A stretch of 64,000 nt of DNA from the NCBI RefSeq assembly GCF_948329825.1, contig NZ_CAOJCM010000001.1:1397467-1461466 (forward strand). The letters are read 5' to 3'. The notes beneath the pieces are model-generated. The model was not told the origin of the DNA. It worked only from the letters and a program-made list of their open reading frames with translations, and did not search any database. A program made the translations under genes and the position numbers. Below, one piece after another: positions 53,398 through 61,880 of this stretch. Each line of letters begins with the position of its first letter. The stretch's first letter is position 1. Source of the DNA: Paenibacillus sp. JJ-100 (lineage in GTDB: Bacteria; Bacillota; Bacilli; Paenibacillales; Paenibacillaceae).

Positions 53398-54528
53398 ATG
53401 CGCAGGCCTATTGTCGCGATTACAGGCAGTTCGGGCAAAACCACGACAAAAGAGATGATCGCGTCCATTTTGCAAACACGCTGGAGAACATTCAAGTCCA
53501 TAGAAAATGGGAACGATACCTGGTTTACTTCTCAATATAAAAAGCAAATTAAATCTTTCCATAAATCTGTTGTTCTAGAGTATGGGATGAGAAAGAAGGG
53601 GGATATCAAGCGCCATTGTGAGCTGATTCAACCGAAAATTGGAGTCATAACTAATGTGGGTCGCGCTCATATCGGCCATTTTCAAAATGGATTGATTGGG
53701 ATTGCCGCGGCCAAATCAGAGCTTATTGCTGGAATGAACAGCAAGGGAGTATTATTTCTCAACAAAGATGACCCTCATTCCAAACGGCTGAACCTCACAT
53801 CATTCCAAGGCAAAATTAAAACAATAGGTATACGAAATAGGGCGGATTACAGTGCGCAGCACATTCGATATAGCTCTACAGGTATGACCTTTAATGTTCG
53901 GTTGGACAATGAAGTGCATACTTTCCATATTCCCTGTTTTGGAAAATGTAATGTATATAATGCGTTGTTTGCCATAGGCGTTTCACATTATCTTGGTTGT
54001 ACGGTTGCAGATATAAGAAGTGGTTTCCGTAAAATGAAAAAGCCATATGGTCGACTGAGCGTCACAAAGAATCGATCTAAAATAGTCGTAATCAATGATA
54101 GCTTTAATACCAAGCCCGAGCTTGATTCTGCGCTTGATGTTTTAAATCATGTAGGCTTAGCCAAAGGAAGAAAAATCGCGGTTCTGGGGGATATACAGGA
54201 CCTAGGTAAACATGCTAAAACGATTCATTTGGCTCAAGGCCGAAAGTTGGGGAAAAAGAAGTTAGACTTATTATATACGTATGGTCACCACTCCAAATAT
54301 CTAGGTATCGGAGCGCTTCAATCTGGGATGGCTTCCTATCAGGTGAAGCATTTTACCAACATTGCTGAATTAAAAAGAACGCTAGCCATGCAAAGAAAAG
54401 CCGGAGATACGTTTTTGCTGAAAGGTTCAACGAATGGCCATCCTGTCAAATTGATGCATCTAGCTGAATGGCTTATCTGCTGTCAGAGCATCTCGAATCG
54501 ATCCATAAAAAAGAGCGACGACCATTAG
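53398..54528 (+). CDS. MurF-like Mur ligase lacking the N-terminal substrate domain
   Basis: 376 residues. It opens directly with the ATP-binding domain (AITGSSGKTTTKEMIASIL), then GMRKKGDIKRHCELIQPKIG, NVGRAHIGHF, CFGKCNVYNALFAIGVS, and the C-terminal domain with VINDSFNTKPELDSAL and VLGDIQDLG. MurF proteins are about 450 residues and begin with a ~80-residue UDP-MurNAc-tripeptide-binding domain that is absent here. AAAGGAGG before the ATG supports this start, so it is not a mis-start. It probably joins an amino acid or peptide to another carrier or a modified precursor. It follows the spore-type glycan genes; a terminator overlaps its end. Confidence 0.85.
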   Translation: MRRPIVAITGSSGKTTTKEMIASILQTRWRTFKSIENGNDTWFTSQYKKQIKSFHKSVVLEYGMRKKGDIKRHCELIQPKIGVITNVGRAHIGHFQNGLIGIAAAKSELIAGMNSKGVLFLNKDDPHSKRLNLTSFQGKIKTIGIRNRADYSAQHIRYSSTGMTFNVRLDNEVHTFHIPCFGKCNVYNALFAIGVSHYLGCTVADIRSGFRKMKKPYGRLSVTKNRSKIVVINDSFNTKPELDSALDVLNHVGLAKGRKIAVLGDIQDLGKHAKTIHLAQGRKLGKKKLDLLYTYGHHSKYLGIGALQSGMASYQVKHFTNIAELKRTLAMQRKAGDTFLLKGSTNGHPVKLMHLAEWLICCQSISNRSIKKSDDH

Positions 54529-54545
54529 GTGGTTTGTCGCTTTTG
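54514..54545 (+). terminator. intrinsic terminator overlapping the end of the MurF-like gene
   Basis: AGCGAC (54514-54519) pairs with GTCGCT (54536-54541), with an inner ACC/GGT stem, then T-rich sequence. The stop codon (54526-54528) is within the hairpin. Confidence 0.7.
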
Positions 54546-54707
54546 TTTTATTTCGCCTCTACTCATATCAAGTTACATTGACCCGGGAATCTACATTCTT
54601 GTAGACAAGGCTAGCGGTAATAACTTAATCGAACAGAATATCCGTTATTGAAGCAAATCATGCAGTTGAAGCTGCTATTTTTAGCGGCATTTATATATTG
54701 ATATCAA

Positions 54708-55556
54708 TTAACCGATTTGCAATTCTTCAACAAATGAACGGAGGGTATTGGTTAATAATGATTCTTTTCTACGTATAAAAACAGTCGTTACCTCATTATA
54801 AGGTTTAGGTATGCTAAAACCATGGACCACTTTTTCATTGATAAGTCGTTGAACAGATGATTGAGGAACAATGGTGATGCCGATTCCAGCCGTAATGCTT
54901 CCAATAATGGTTTCAAACGAACCGAATTGCATAATTTGCCTTGGAATGAGTCCTTCGTCCTTTAACCAGCGTTCCAGTCTTTCTCGGTAACCGCATCCTT
55001 TATTGAACAATAATAGCGGTTTTTTTGTGATGTCTTCCAAAGAAAAATGGTCACTTTTGGATACAAGAATTAGTTCCTCGCGAAATACCTCATGACAATC
55101 AATTAAAGGGTGCTTTACAGGACCAGTAACAAATGCTCCGTCTAGCTTCATGCTGATCACATCCTCCAGCAATTGCTCGGTCACACTAACCGTCAGCGAC
55201 AAATCTACATTGGGATGTTTTTCAAGATAGGATGACAAAATAGCAGGTAAGCTCATGACTGTCTCTACAATACCGATATTAAGGATTCCCGAAGGAGCTT
55301 CTCCCCCTTGAAAAACACGCTCGATCTCTTCCAATTTCCCTAAAATTTCTTCCACATAACTAATTAGTCTTTTTCCTTCTGCGTTTAGAGTCATCCCACG
55401 CTTATGCCGATAGAATAATTCTGTATTAAGTTCTTTTTCAAGTCGTTTAATTCTAGCGGTTACATTGGACTGAACATAACTTAATTCAGCTGCAGCTTGG
55501 CTAACACTGCCTAAATCAGCAACACGTTTGAAAATTTTCAAGTCATTGAGCTCCAT
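54708..55556 (-). CDS. LysR-family transcriptional regulator
   Basis: About 282 residues from the ATG at 55556, preceded by GGGGGAAG; an in-frame start at 55595 lacks such a site. Winged helix about 1-65 (LGSVSQAAAELSYVQSNVTARIKRLE), then the periplasmic-binding-like effector domain. It is divergent from the EamA transporter gene, the standard LysR arrangement, with a perfect ATC-N9-GAT type operator at 55613-55633 between them. It likely activates the transporter in response to an exported metabolite. Confidence 0.9.
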   Translation of the reverse strand: MELNDLKIFKRVADLGSVSQAAAELSYVQSNVTARIKRLEKELNTELFYRHKRGMTLNAEGKRLISYVEEILGKLEEIERVFQGGEAPSGILNIGIVETVMSLPAILSSYLEKHPNVDLSLTVSVTEQLLEDVISMKLDGAFVTGPVKHPLIDCHEVFREELILVSKSDHFSLEDITKKPLLLFNKGCGYRERLERWLKDEGLIPRQIMQFGSFETIIGSITAGIGITIVPQSSVQRLINEKVVHGFSIPKPYNEVTTVFIRRKESLLTNTLRSFVEELQIG

Positions 55557-55612
55557 ATTATCTTCCCCCATGTACACTTGCGAGTCATATGTCATACAGT
55601 AATTTCTGAATA

Positions 55613-55633
55613 AATATCATTATAAATGATATT
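55613..55633. promoter_or_regulatory. LysR-type operator
   Basis: Perfect 9-bp arms AATATCATT (55613-55621) and AATGATATT (55625-55633) around ATA. It contains the ATC-N9-GAT pattern typical of LysR recognition sites and lies between the divergent LysR and EamA genes. Confidence 0.7.
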
Positions 55634-55729
55634 AAAGATGATTTTCAATCATTTTACTGCCAATTATTAATCCCTTATGATTAATAATGTGACATTTATC
55701 ATACATAATTAATATTGGAGATGAAGAAA

Positions 55730-56695
55730 TTGTCAAGAAAGCACGTTTTATTAGGTTCGGCACTGTGCCTAACCGCTAGCGTTTCATGGGGAGCTATGTT
55801 TCCAGTTGCGCATATCGCACTACAACACATGGACCCCTTTTATTTTTCAATGATTCGATACTTTATTGTAACTGTGATTCTCATCTGTCTCCTGTGGCTG
55901 AAAGAGGGAAAGTCCGCTTTTCGTCTAGAAGGAAAAGGAGGGAAACTCCTATTTTACGGAACTATGGCTTTCACCGTATATAATTTTTTGGTCTTTTGGG
56001 GCCAGCATTTACTAGGAGAATCGGGCACAATCACTGCTTCTATTATGGAGGTCCTTATGCCCTTAATTTCAATCGTCATCATTTGGTACAAAACTAAAAA
56101 CAAACCTACGAGAGCTACGATGACCACCATATACATTGCTTTAATCGGAGCCCTACTTGTTATTACGAATGGTAGCCTATCCTTCTTTACAATGGTTACG
56201 CAAAATCTAGTTCCTGTGCTCCTCATTTTCTTCGGGGTCGTAGGATGGGTCATTTATTCATTAGGAGGAAGTGAATTTAAAGAGTGGTCAACACTCAGAT
56301 ACTCGACATTGACATGCATGTTGGGAACAGCTGTCTCTGTGATTATCGTTTTGTTCTTATCTATATTCGATCTCATTCAAATTCCAGACTGGAATACAAT
56401 GGTTTCTGTTAAATATGAGATGGCTTTCATGGCAATTATGCCAGGGCTAGTAGCCTTACTCAGCTGGAATGCTGGTCTTAGGATCTTAACTCCTGTGAAC
56501 GGAATCTTGTTTATCAGCTTGGTGCCTATAACAACGTTTATAATTATGGCTTTCCAAGGTTATTCAATAAGTTTGTACGAATTTTATGGGGCACTACTCG
56601 TAATTTTCGCCTTAATTCAGAACAACATCAATCAACGTAAAAATGCAAATTCAAGCATGCAAGTGGAGTTAAAGACAACTCAGGATAGTTTATAG
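55730..56695 (+). CDS. EamA-family transporter
   Basis: About 321 residues. Ten membrane segments in two EamA repeats; SVSWGAMFPVAHIALQHMDP is the first-helix signature and LLSWNAGLRILTPVNGILF belongs to the second repeat. Exports a small metabolite or amino acid. GGAG (55717-55720) directly abuts the ATG at 55721, so the TTG at 55730, 9 nt away, is the likelier start; a TTG at 55715 is less likely. Probably regulated by the divergent LysR gene; ends in a strong terminator. Confidence 0.88.
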   Translation: MSRKHVLLGSALCLTASVSWGAMFPVAHIALQHMDPFYFSMIRYFIVTVILICLLWLKEGKSAFRLEGKGGKLLFYGTMAFTVYNFLVFWGQHLLGESGTITASIMEVLMPLISIVIIWYKTKNKPTRATMTTIYIALIGALLVITNGSLSFFTMVTQNLVPVLLIFFGVVGWVIYSLGGSEFKEWSTLRYSTLTCMLGTAVSVIIVLFLSIFDLIQIPDWNTMVSVKYEMAFMAIMPGLVALLSWNAGLRILTPVNGILFISLVPITTFIIMAFQGYSISLYEFYGALLVIFALIQNNINQRKNANSSMQVELKTTQDSL

Positions 56696-56723
56696 AAATA
56701 TCACTAGTAAGGTGAATAATAAG

Positions 56724-56757
56724 AACAGGGCACAGAATCTACATTCTGTGCCCTGTT
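56724..56757 (+). terminator. intrinsic terminator of the EamA gene
   Basis: Perfect 15-bp arms (56724-56738 and 56743-56757) with a 4-nt loop and a following T. Confidence 0.85.
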
Positions 56758-56989
56758 TCGTATTCGAACACAGCCGGCAGTGGATGATCACCATAATCAA
56801 AACTGCCTTTATTTGTTGTAACTATAGCATAATTATATATAAACCTATACTATTTGTGGTAAATTTGAAGAGTAGAATATAAACCAATATTTTAAAAACG
56901 AGTTATCACATGTTCATTCGATGTACAAAGAATTATGTTTTAGGAAAATGACTCTATATCATAAAATTAAGTGTAGGGGAGAGCTCTCA

Positions 56990-59287
56990 ATGCAGGTTCA
57001 GCAGGTTAATCATCATGAATGCTTCGAGCAACTATACAATCAAACACCGATTGGAGTTGCTCTGATAGCTCCAGCAGGAAATTGGCTGAAAGTGAATCCT
57101 GCTTTTTGCCGTATGACCGGTTTCACTTGTGAAGAACTGATGGAGATCCGCTGTGAGGATTTAACGCATCCGGAGAACTCCTCGAAGAATAATGTTGAAG
57201 AAGCTGGACTTTTGGATAACAAAGTAAAAGACAACATATATGAAAGACGCTGCATTAAAAAGAATGGCGAAGAATTATGGTGTTCATTTCATGTAACTCC
57301 AGTTAGGGATGAAACAGCTTCTGAACCCCATTACTTCATTTGCTTTATTGTAGATATCACTGATCGTATCCGATCTGAACGGAAACTTTCGCACCGTGAA
57401 GGCATAAGCAGAAATGCAGAACGATTGGCGAAGATTGGAACTTGGAAATGGGATGTCGTTCATGATCAGATCACCATTTCTGAACAGGTACTGGAAATCT
57501 TTGAACTTGACCGCACAGATAAATATTATTGTTCAAAAGATATCTATAAGGTAATGAGTAGTGTGGATGTAACATCTTTGCGAGAAAAAATAAGAGACGC
57601 AGAACAAAGAGATCCATTTGTTTTTGAATTTAAATGCGCTCGGACCAAAGGCAGAGAAAAATATATCCAATTACGTGGGTTAATCATTGATGACGAACAT
57701 CAACAGCCTATAGAGTTAAACGGTGTACTTCAGGATATTACCGAACAGAAACAAATCGAATTCAGGCTTCAAGAAACCATTGAACGTTACACCTCGCTCA
57801 AAAAGTATAATCATGATGCTATTATTTCATTCGACATGAGTGGAAACATTATTAACGCTAATCCTGCAGCAGTAAAAATGACAGGTTATGCAGTAAACGA
57901 GATGAATGGGAAAAGTATAGGAAGATTTATTGGGGCTAGTAATCTAGGCCTCATTCTACGGAGTCACTATGGTTTGGCTGAAAAGAAAATGAATACTATT
58001 TTGCACAGGGACGGCCGCGAAACGGAAGTATTGGCAACACTTGCTCCAATTATTATTAACAATGTCAATGTCGGTTTCTATTTAATCGCCAAGGATATTA
58101 CAGAACAGAAAAAGCTTCTCATTGCCAAAGAAACAGCTGAGAGGATGAATCAGGCGAAAAGCGATTTTTTGGCGATGATGAGCCATGAAATACGAACACC
58201 TATGAATGGTGTGATCGGAATGACAGATCTTCTTCTGGATACCCCAGGACTGAGCGGAGAACAAAAGGAATATATTCAGATTATCCAAAAGAGTGGCGAC
58301 TCCCTGCTTACTATTATCAATGATATCCTTGATTTTTCTAAGATCGAGTCTGGGAAAACCGATTTAGCAGTTGATCCTTTTGATCTTCGGGAAATCGTGA
58401 CAGAAACGGTCCAAATTGTAAAACCTTTGATCCGAGAAAAGGAGTTAGATATTCAGATTTGTTTGGATGAGAGGCTTCCAGTTCCGCTGTATGGTGATGC
58501 CTCTCGTTTAAAACAAGTACTTACTAATATCATCGGTAATGCTGTGAAGTTTACTCTCGAAGGCAGTATAGAAATTGAAGTACTTGTTAAAGAGCAATGT
58601 GAGGAAAACGTGTATCTCAAGTTTAAAGTCAAAGATACAGGTGTGGGGATTCCAGCAGAGAAAAGGCCGCAATTATTTGAGCCATTCTACCAATTGGACA
58701 ACTTTATGACTCGCAAAACGCAAGGAACGGGATTAGGACTGGCTATCAGCAAAAAATTGATAGAACTCATGCATGGAGATATATGGATTGAGGATTCAGA
58801 TGAAATCGGCACAACGTTTATATTCACAGCATGCTTTAAAATAAACAATGAAGAAGTTGGCCAACGCATAGAGTTTTCTCAGAATAATAACAGAGACACC
58901 CATCTCCATATCCTGATTGCAGAGGATAATGAAATGAATCAGCTTGTCCTTAGTAAAATGATTGAAAAAAAGGGACACATCGTAGATCATGCAGTGGACG
59001 GAAAAGAAGCTTTAGAGGCTGTCAAGAGAAATGCATACGATATTGTGTTTATGGATGTGCACATGCCAAAATTGAATGGGTTTGAAGTGACTCAAGCAAT
59101 CAAAGAGAGTCTATCTTCTGAAGACTGCCCATATATTGTTGCAGTGACTGCAAATGCTCTAAGAGGGGATAGAGAACGATGCCTGAAGGCAGGAATGGAT
59201 GATTACATTAGTAAACCTATCAAAAGCGAATCTATTTATCAAGTGATGGAGACGTATTATAACAAGAAACAGAAGAATCATTCTTAA
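56990..59287 (+). CDS. cytoplasmic hybrid histidine kinase with three PAS domains and a receiver domain
   Basis: 765 residues from the ATG at 56990 (AGGGGAGAG before; an ATG at 56921 has none). No membrane segment. PAS domains at about 15-125, 135-260 and 265-385; the HisKA domain has the phospho-acceptor His in MMSHEIRTPMNGVIGMTDLL; ATPase motifs NIIGNAVKFT, DTGVGI and GTGLGLAIS follow. A C-terminal receiver (about 640-760) has EDNE, FMDVHMPKLNG with the phospho-Asp and SKPI with the Lys. No dedicated output gene is adjacent, so signalling must go through another His phosphotransfer or protein interaction. Confidence 0.92.
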   Translation: MQVQQVNHHECFEQLYNQTPIGVALIAPAGNWLKVNPAFCRMTGFTCEELMEIRCEDLTHPENSSKNNVEEAGLLDNKVKDNIYERRCIKKNGEELWCSFHVTPVRDETASEPHYFICFIVDITDRIRSERKLSHREGISRNAERLAKIGTWKWDVVHDQITISEQVLEIFELDRTDKYYCSKDIYKVMSSVDVTSLREKIRDAEQRDPFVFEFKCARTKGREKYIQLRGLIIDDEHQQPIELNGVLQDITEQKQIEFRLQETIERYTSLKKYNHDAIISFDMSGNIINANPAAVKMTGYAVNEMNGKSIGRFIGASNLGLILRSHYGLAEKKMNTILHRDGRETEVLATLAPIIINNVNVGFYLIAKDITEQKKLLIAKETAERMNQAKSDFLAMMSHEIRTPMNGVIGMTDLLLDTPGLSGEQKEYIQIIQKSGDSLLTIINDILDFSKIESGKTDLAVDPFDLREIVTETVQIVKPLIREKELDIQICLDERLPVPLYGDASRLKQVLTNIIGNAVKFTLEGSIEIEVLVKEQCEENVYLKFKVKDTGVGIPAEKRPQLFEPFYQLDNFMTRKTQGTGLGLAISKKLIELMHGDIWIEDSDEIGTTFIFTACFKINNEEVGQRIEFSQNNNRDTHLHILIAEDNEMNQLVLSKMIEKKGHIVDHAVDGKEALEAVKRNAYDIVFMDVHMPKLNGFEVTQAIKESLSSEDCPYIVAVTANALRGDRERCLKAGMDDYISKPIKSESIYQVMETYYNKKQKNHS

Positions 59288-59846
59288 TGTTAAGTTGAGT
59301 GGAGATGCGCAATGCATTAAATAACATGGTGTTATTGCGGACTAGTTTATTATTGCAAAATTGCAGGATGAGTCAACGAACCTATATTCGCTGACTCATC
59401 CATAATGAAGAAGCAATGTCGAGGACAAGAACATGGTCCCATTGAAGTCGCTATTTTAGCGGCTTTTTTGTTTTATCGGTAAAAGTTTCTTGTCCCGAGT
59501 CAAGGACAATAACTTGTTCCTAGTGGTCACTACTGGCTGAACCTTGATCCAAATGAAGCGACTGAATTCGAGGGAAAATATCGACTTTCTTTCATTTATA
59601 GTACATAAATTGTATAGCTCCGTTCCGCACGGCTGTTTTAATAGGAGAAAGCGAAGTATTTAATGCTGCACAGCCGATACATCGATAAAGACGTTAAAAT
59701 AGCGTATCAGTTCTGTTAAAGGAAGATCCTAGCTAATGAAAAGAGTTTTCTTATGCGATAATTCAAAAAATGATTATTTTGTCCAAGCCAAAATCTATCA
59801 ATCTCATACCATATAGTATCTTACAAGAAAAGGAGATGAAAGAATC
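59288..59846. other. long intergenic stretch with hairpin and dispersed repeat
   Basis: Contains a hairpin with arms GGATGAGTCA (59366-59375) and TGACTCATCC (59392-59401), likely ending the kinase transcript although a T run is missing, and the repeat at 59418-59522. Nothing recognised from 59523 to 59830; AAAGGAGATG of the next gene is at the end. Confidence 0.5.
59418..59522 (+). repeat. dispersed intergenic repeat, long form, second copy
   Basis: Same order as 29107-29208: GTCGAGGACAAGAACA, CCCATTGAAGTCGCTA, terminator hairpin (59445-59453 with 59457-59465, T run), TTTTATCGGTAAAAGTTTC, TGTCCCGAGTCAAGGACA, and ACTTGTTCCTA. The GGACAAGAA and TTCTTGTCC arms can enclose the terminator in a longer stem. 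Confidence 0.75.
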
Positions 59847-60263
59847 ATGGTAAATCAAATCGAAAGTTACTCTGGTCTTACAGTTACGCCCGTTACAGAT
59901 GGGGTGCAAATTCCTGTCCCATTAACTCCGGCAGGAGTAGGACTTGCGGAAGTCAGAGTGAATGTTCCAGCCACATATCCTCAAGTTGTAGAGTTGAAAG
60001 CAACTATTGGATTAAGAGGAGATGTAGGTACAGGAAGTGTATTATTCCGAATTTTCCGCGATGGTCAAGTCATTTACTATTCACGACTTGGTCTTGAATC
60101 TGGCTTTGAGAAATACTATCTTCCGACTATTCAAGCAATCGATGTTAACCCACCAGCAGGATCTCATGGCTATACCTTATCTATTGAGTCCTTGACACCA
60201 GGATTAACAGCTACTGTAATAGGCCCTATCACATTGAGTGCTTTAGTTATTAACGCAGTCTAA
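59847..60263 (+). CDS. small beta-rich protein of unknown function (possible spore-coat/exosporium type)
   Basis: 138 residues, no signal peptide, no Cys. The sequence alternates short hydrophobic beta-like stretches (VLFRIFRDGQVIYYSR, SHGYTLSIESL, PITLSALVINAV), a pattern like the jelly-roll domains of Bacillus exosporium proteins such as BxpB/ExsF, but I cannot assign a family with confidence. AAAGGAGATG lies before the ATG at 59847, and a clear terminator follows. Single-gene unit. Confidence 0.6.
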   Translation: MVNQIESYSGLTVTPVTDGVQIPVPLTPAGVGLAEVRVNVPATYPQVVELKATIGLRGDVGTGSVLFRIFRDGQVIYYSRLGLESGFEKYYLPTIQAIDVNPPAGSHGYTLSIESLTPGLTATVIGPITLSALVINAV

Positions 60264-60269
60264 TCAAGA

Positions 60270-60310
60270 AGCCTCCGGCCCCAAAGCGCTAAGGGTTGGA
60301 GGCTTTTTTT
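60270..60310 (+). terminator. intrinsic terminator
   Basis: AGCCTCC-GG-CCC (60270-60281) pairs with GGG-TT-GGAGGCT (from about 60293), followed by a run of T to 60310. Belongs to the small beta-rich protein gene. Confidence 0.85.
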
Positions 60311-60589
60311 TGACCTACCAGGTTTTCCGTTCTTTGCGATAAACCGAAGATGCTGCTCCACTCCATTTGTGTAACTGCAGCTCAATATTACCAAGAAAGC
60401 AGCTGATCTACGTGATCGGCTGCTTTTGTTTAGCTAACGGGCATTTTAATTGAATCACTGACTGAAACGCTTTCTAATATTTTTTGACTATGTCGATCCT
60501 TCTAAGCTTGACAAGGCTAACACATTTATATATAACTAAATAAGTTATAACCATTACGGTTATAAATAAAATATAAATTGGAGGTTAAC
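60311..60589. promoter_or_regulatory. VOC gene promoter region with palindrome at 60545-60565
   Basis: TTATAACC (60545-60552) and GGTTATAA (60558-60565) form perfect 8-bp arms with a 5-nt spacer, 25 bp before the VOC gene start. The neighbouring Rrf2-type regulator is a candidate binder. A second hairpin-like GCTG-rich segment (about 60388-60425) precedes it; otherwise empty. Confidence 0.5.
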
Positions 60590-60952
60590 ATGAAAATCAT
60601 AAATCATTTTATTCCGGTTTTTACCGAGCAACTGGAATTAACCATTGCATATTATGAAGCTCTTGCTAACCGATCTATGGATCGCACGTGGAATATTCCC
60701 GAAGCTGGCTTATCTTTAGCCACAGTATATCCTTACGTCATTGTATCTGGAAGTCCAGAGGCCTTGGAGCCTGCTAGATCACTCCGTGCCGTGGTGTATG
60801 TTGATTCCATGAACGAATTGAAGGTAGAATTAAAAAAACAAAATACCCTTATAGTAAGAGATCAGCATGGTCCTATTGGTCCAAGCGTTTTTGTTCAACA
60901 TCCTGATGGTAGTTTTATTGAATATGTTGAGCCTGCACAAGCTTTTTTTTGA
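60590..60952 (+). CDS. VOC-family (glyoxalase/dioxygenase fold) protein
   Basis: 120 residues from the ATG at 60590 (GGAGG 6 nt before; the TTG at 60578 is part of that site). Two beta-alpha-beta-beta-beta halves can be read, with GPSVFVQHPDGSFIEYVEP at the end, the common closing motif of VOC proteins (His-Pro-Asp-Gly and the Glu metal ligand). Without the full set of metal residues an enzymatic role is uncertain; binding or resistance functions are also known. It is convergent with the Rrf2 gene and shares its terminator. Confidence 0.8.
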   Translation: MKIINHFIPVFTEQLELTIAYYEALANRSMDRTWNIPEAGLSLATVYPYVIVSGSPEALEPARSLRAVVYVDSMNELKVELKKQNTLIVRDQHGPIGPSVFVQHPDGSFIEYVEPAQAFF

Positions 60953-60970
60953 CTTGGTGCCAAATCAAAA

Positions 60971-61020
60971 AAATGTAAAATAAAGCTACTCCATTAGAGG
61001 AGTAGCTTTATTTTACATTT
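60971..61020. terminator. bidirectional terminator shared by the VOC and Rrf2 genes
   Basis: Perfect 22-bp arms (60971-60992 and 60999-61020) with a 6-nt loop. The right arm contains the last codons and stop of the Rrf2 gene, so a coding end is built into the stem. Confidence 0.9.
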
Positions 61021-61442
61021 GCCTTTGTACGTAATTGCTCTACAATCTGAGCTAGGGTAACAGATGCTAGTTCATGCTCCATAGCCTTCTGTGCATTAGA
61101 GAGTTGGGGTAATAGAATGGATTCAATGTTCATTCCTACAGAACAATTTGGGTCAGTATCCTTGTGAATTTTAAAAAGCTGATTTCCATCCACAGATTCG
61201 ACTGCTTGGAAGATATTCAGTAGGGTTAATCTTTCAGGAGAAATCAAAAGAGAGGCCCCCGCAACTCCTGGTTTTGTATCAATATAACCTGCTTTTTTGA
61301 GCTGGGCCATAATCCTTCTAATTACTACAGGGTTACTATTGATGCTACGGGCAATTCGATCGCCTGTGCTATAGAGGGGGTCCAGCGAGATCATGGAAAG
61401 GATATGCACTGCCATCGAAAAGCGACTACTTATTTGTTTCAA
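61008..61442 (-). CDS. Rrf2-family transcriptional regulator (YwnA-like)
   Basis: About 144 residues from a TTG at 61442 with AAGGTGAG 4 nt before; this start aligns with the family's ISSRFSMAVHILSMI opening, whereas the ATG at 61478 adds 12 residues. Winged helix about 1-75 (STGDRIARSINSNPVVIRRIM). A single Cys in DPNCSVGMNI is in the place where YwnA-type Rrf2 proteins have one; the three-Cys iron-sulfur set is absent, so this is probably a thiol or small-molecule sensor. It is convergent with the VOC gene, whose promoter has a palindrome. Confidence 0.9.
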   Translation of the reverse strand: MKQISSRFSMAVHILSMISLDPLYSTGDRIARSINSNPVVIRRIMAQLKKAGYIDTKPGVAGASLLISPERLTLLNIFQAVESVDGNQLFKIHKDTDPNCSVGMNIESILLPQLSNAQKAMEHELASVTLAQIVEQLRTKANVK

Positions 61443-61478
61443 TCTACTCACCTTCTTTGCTAAATAGTATAGTTTCAT

Positions 61479-61819
61479 TTAAAGAACAGGTCAATTGACG
61501 TCATCATCAGCAAGTAAACAGGTAGGTCAAAAATCACCTCCAAACACATGATGATTCTCATCAGATAAGAAGTTAACACGAAAAAAAACATGATCATTCA
61601 TCCAGAGAATAGTAGATGGAGCTAATGGAGAACAGTCAGAATGGATTACATCATAACAATGGTTGAAAGTGATTAAGTTTTCTGGTTACATTGAATCTGA
61701 GATCTACATGGCTCTAGCACGGGCAGGTGATGAGCGGGAATTGTACATTTTTTCGGGGGAAGATCTTTATTATGTGTATAGGAAAGAATAAGCGGGGGTT
61801 ATATAATAACATTAGATAT
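61479..61819. other. intergenic stretch, nothing recognised
   Basis: No gene or repeat seen. Around 61690-61800 an open frame runs toward the fragment at 61881 but has no family-like sequence. Confidence 0.4.
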
Positions 61820-61833
61820 TGTAAGCGCTTGCT
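61820..61833 (+). promoter_or_regulatory. cre site upstream of the GH43 genes
   Basis: TGTAAGCGCTTGCT fits all positions of the CcpA consensus TGWAARCGYTWNCW. It precedes the gene fragment at 61881-62077 and the GH43 gene. Confidence 0.6.
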
Positions 61834-61880
61834 TTTAATTCTGTGGATGCCATCAAGGAATTACCGTAATCGCCGGATAT

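Noticed and set aside
53269..53562. 97-codon minus-strand frame over the start of the MurF-like gene
   Set aside because: Antisense to the P-loop coding region; the SleB-type gene has its own start and ribosome site at 53269.
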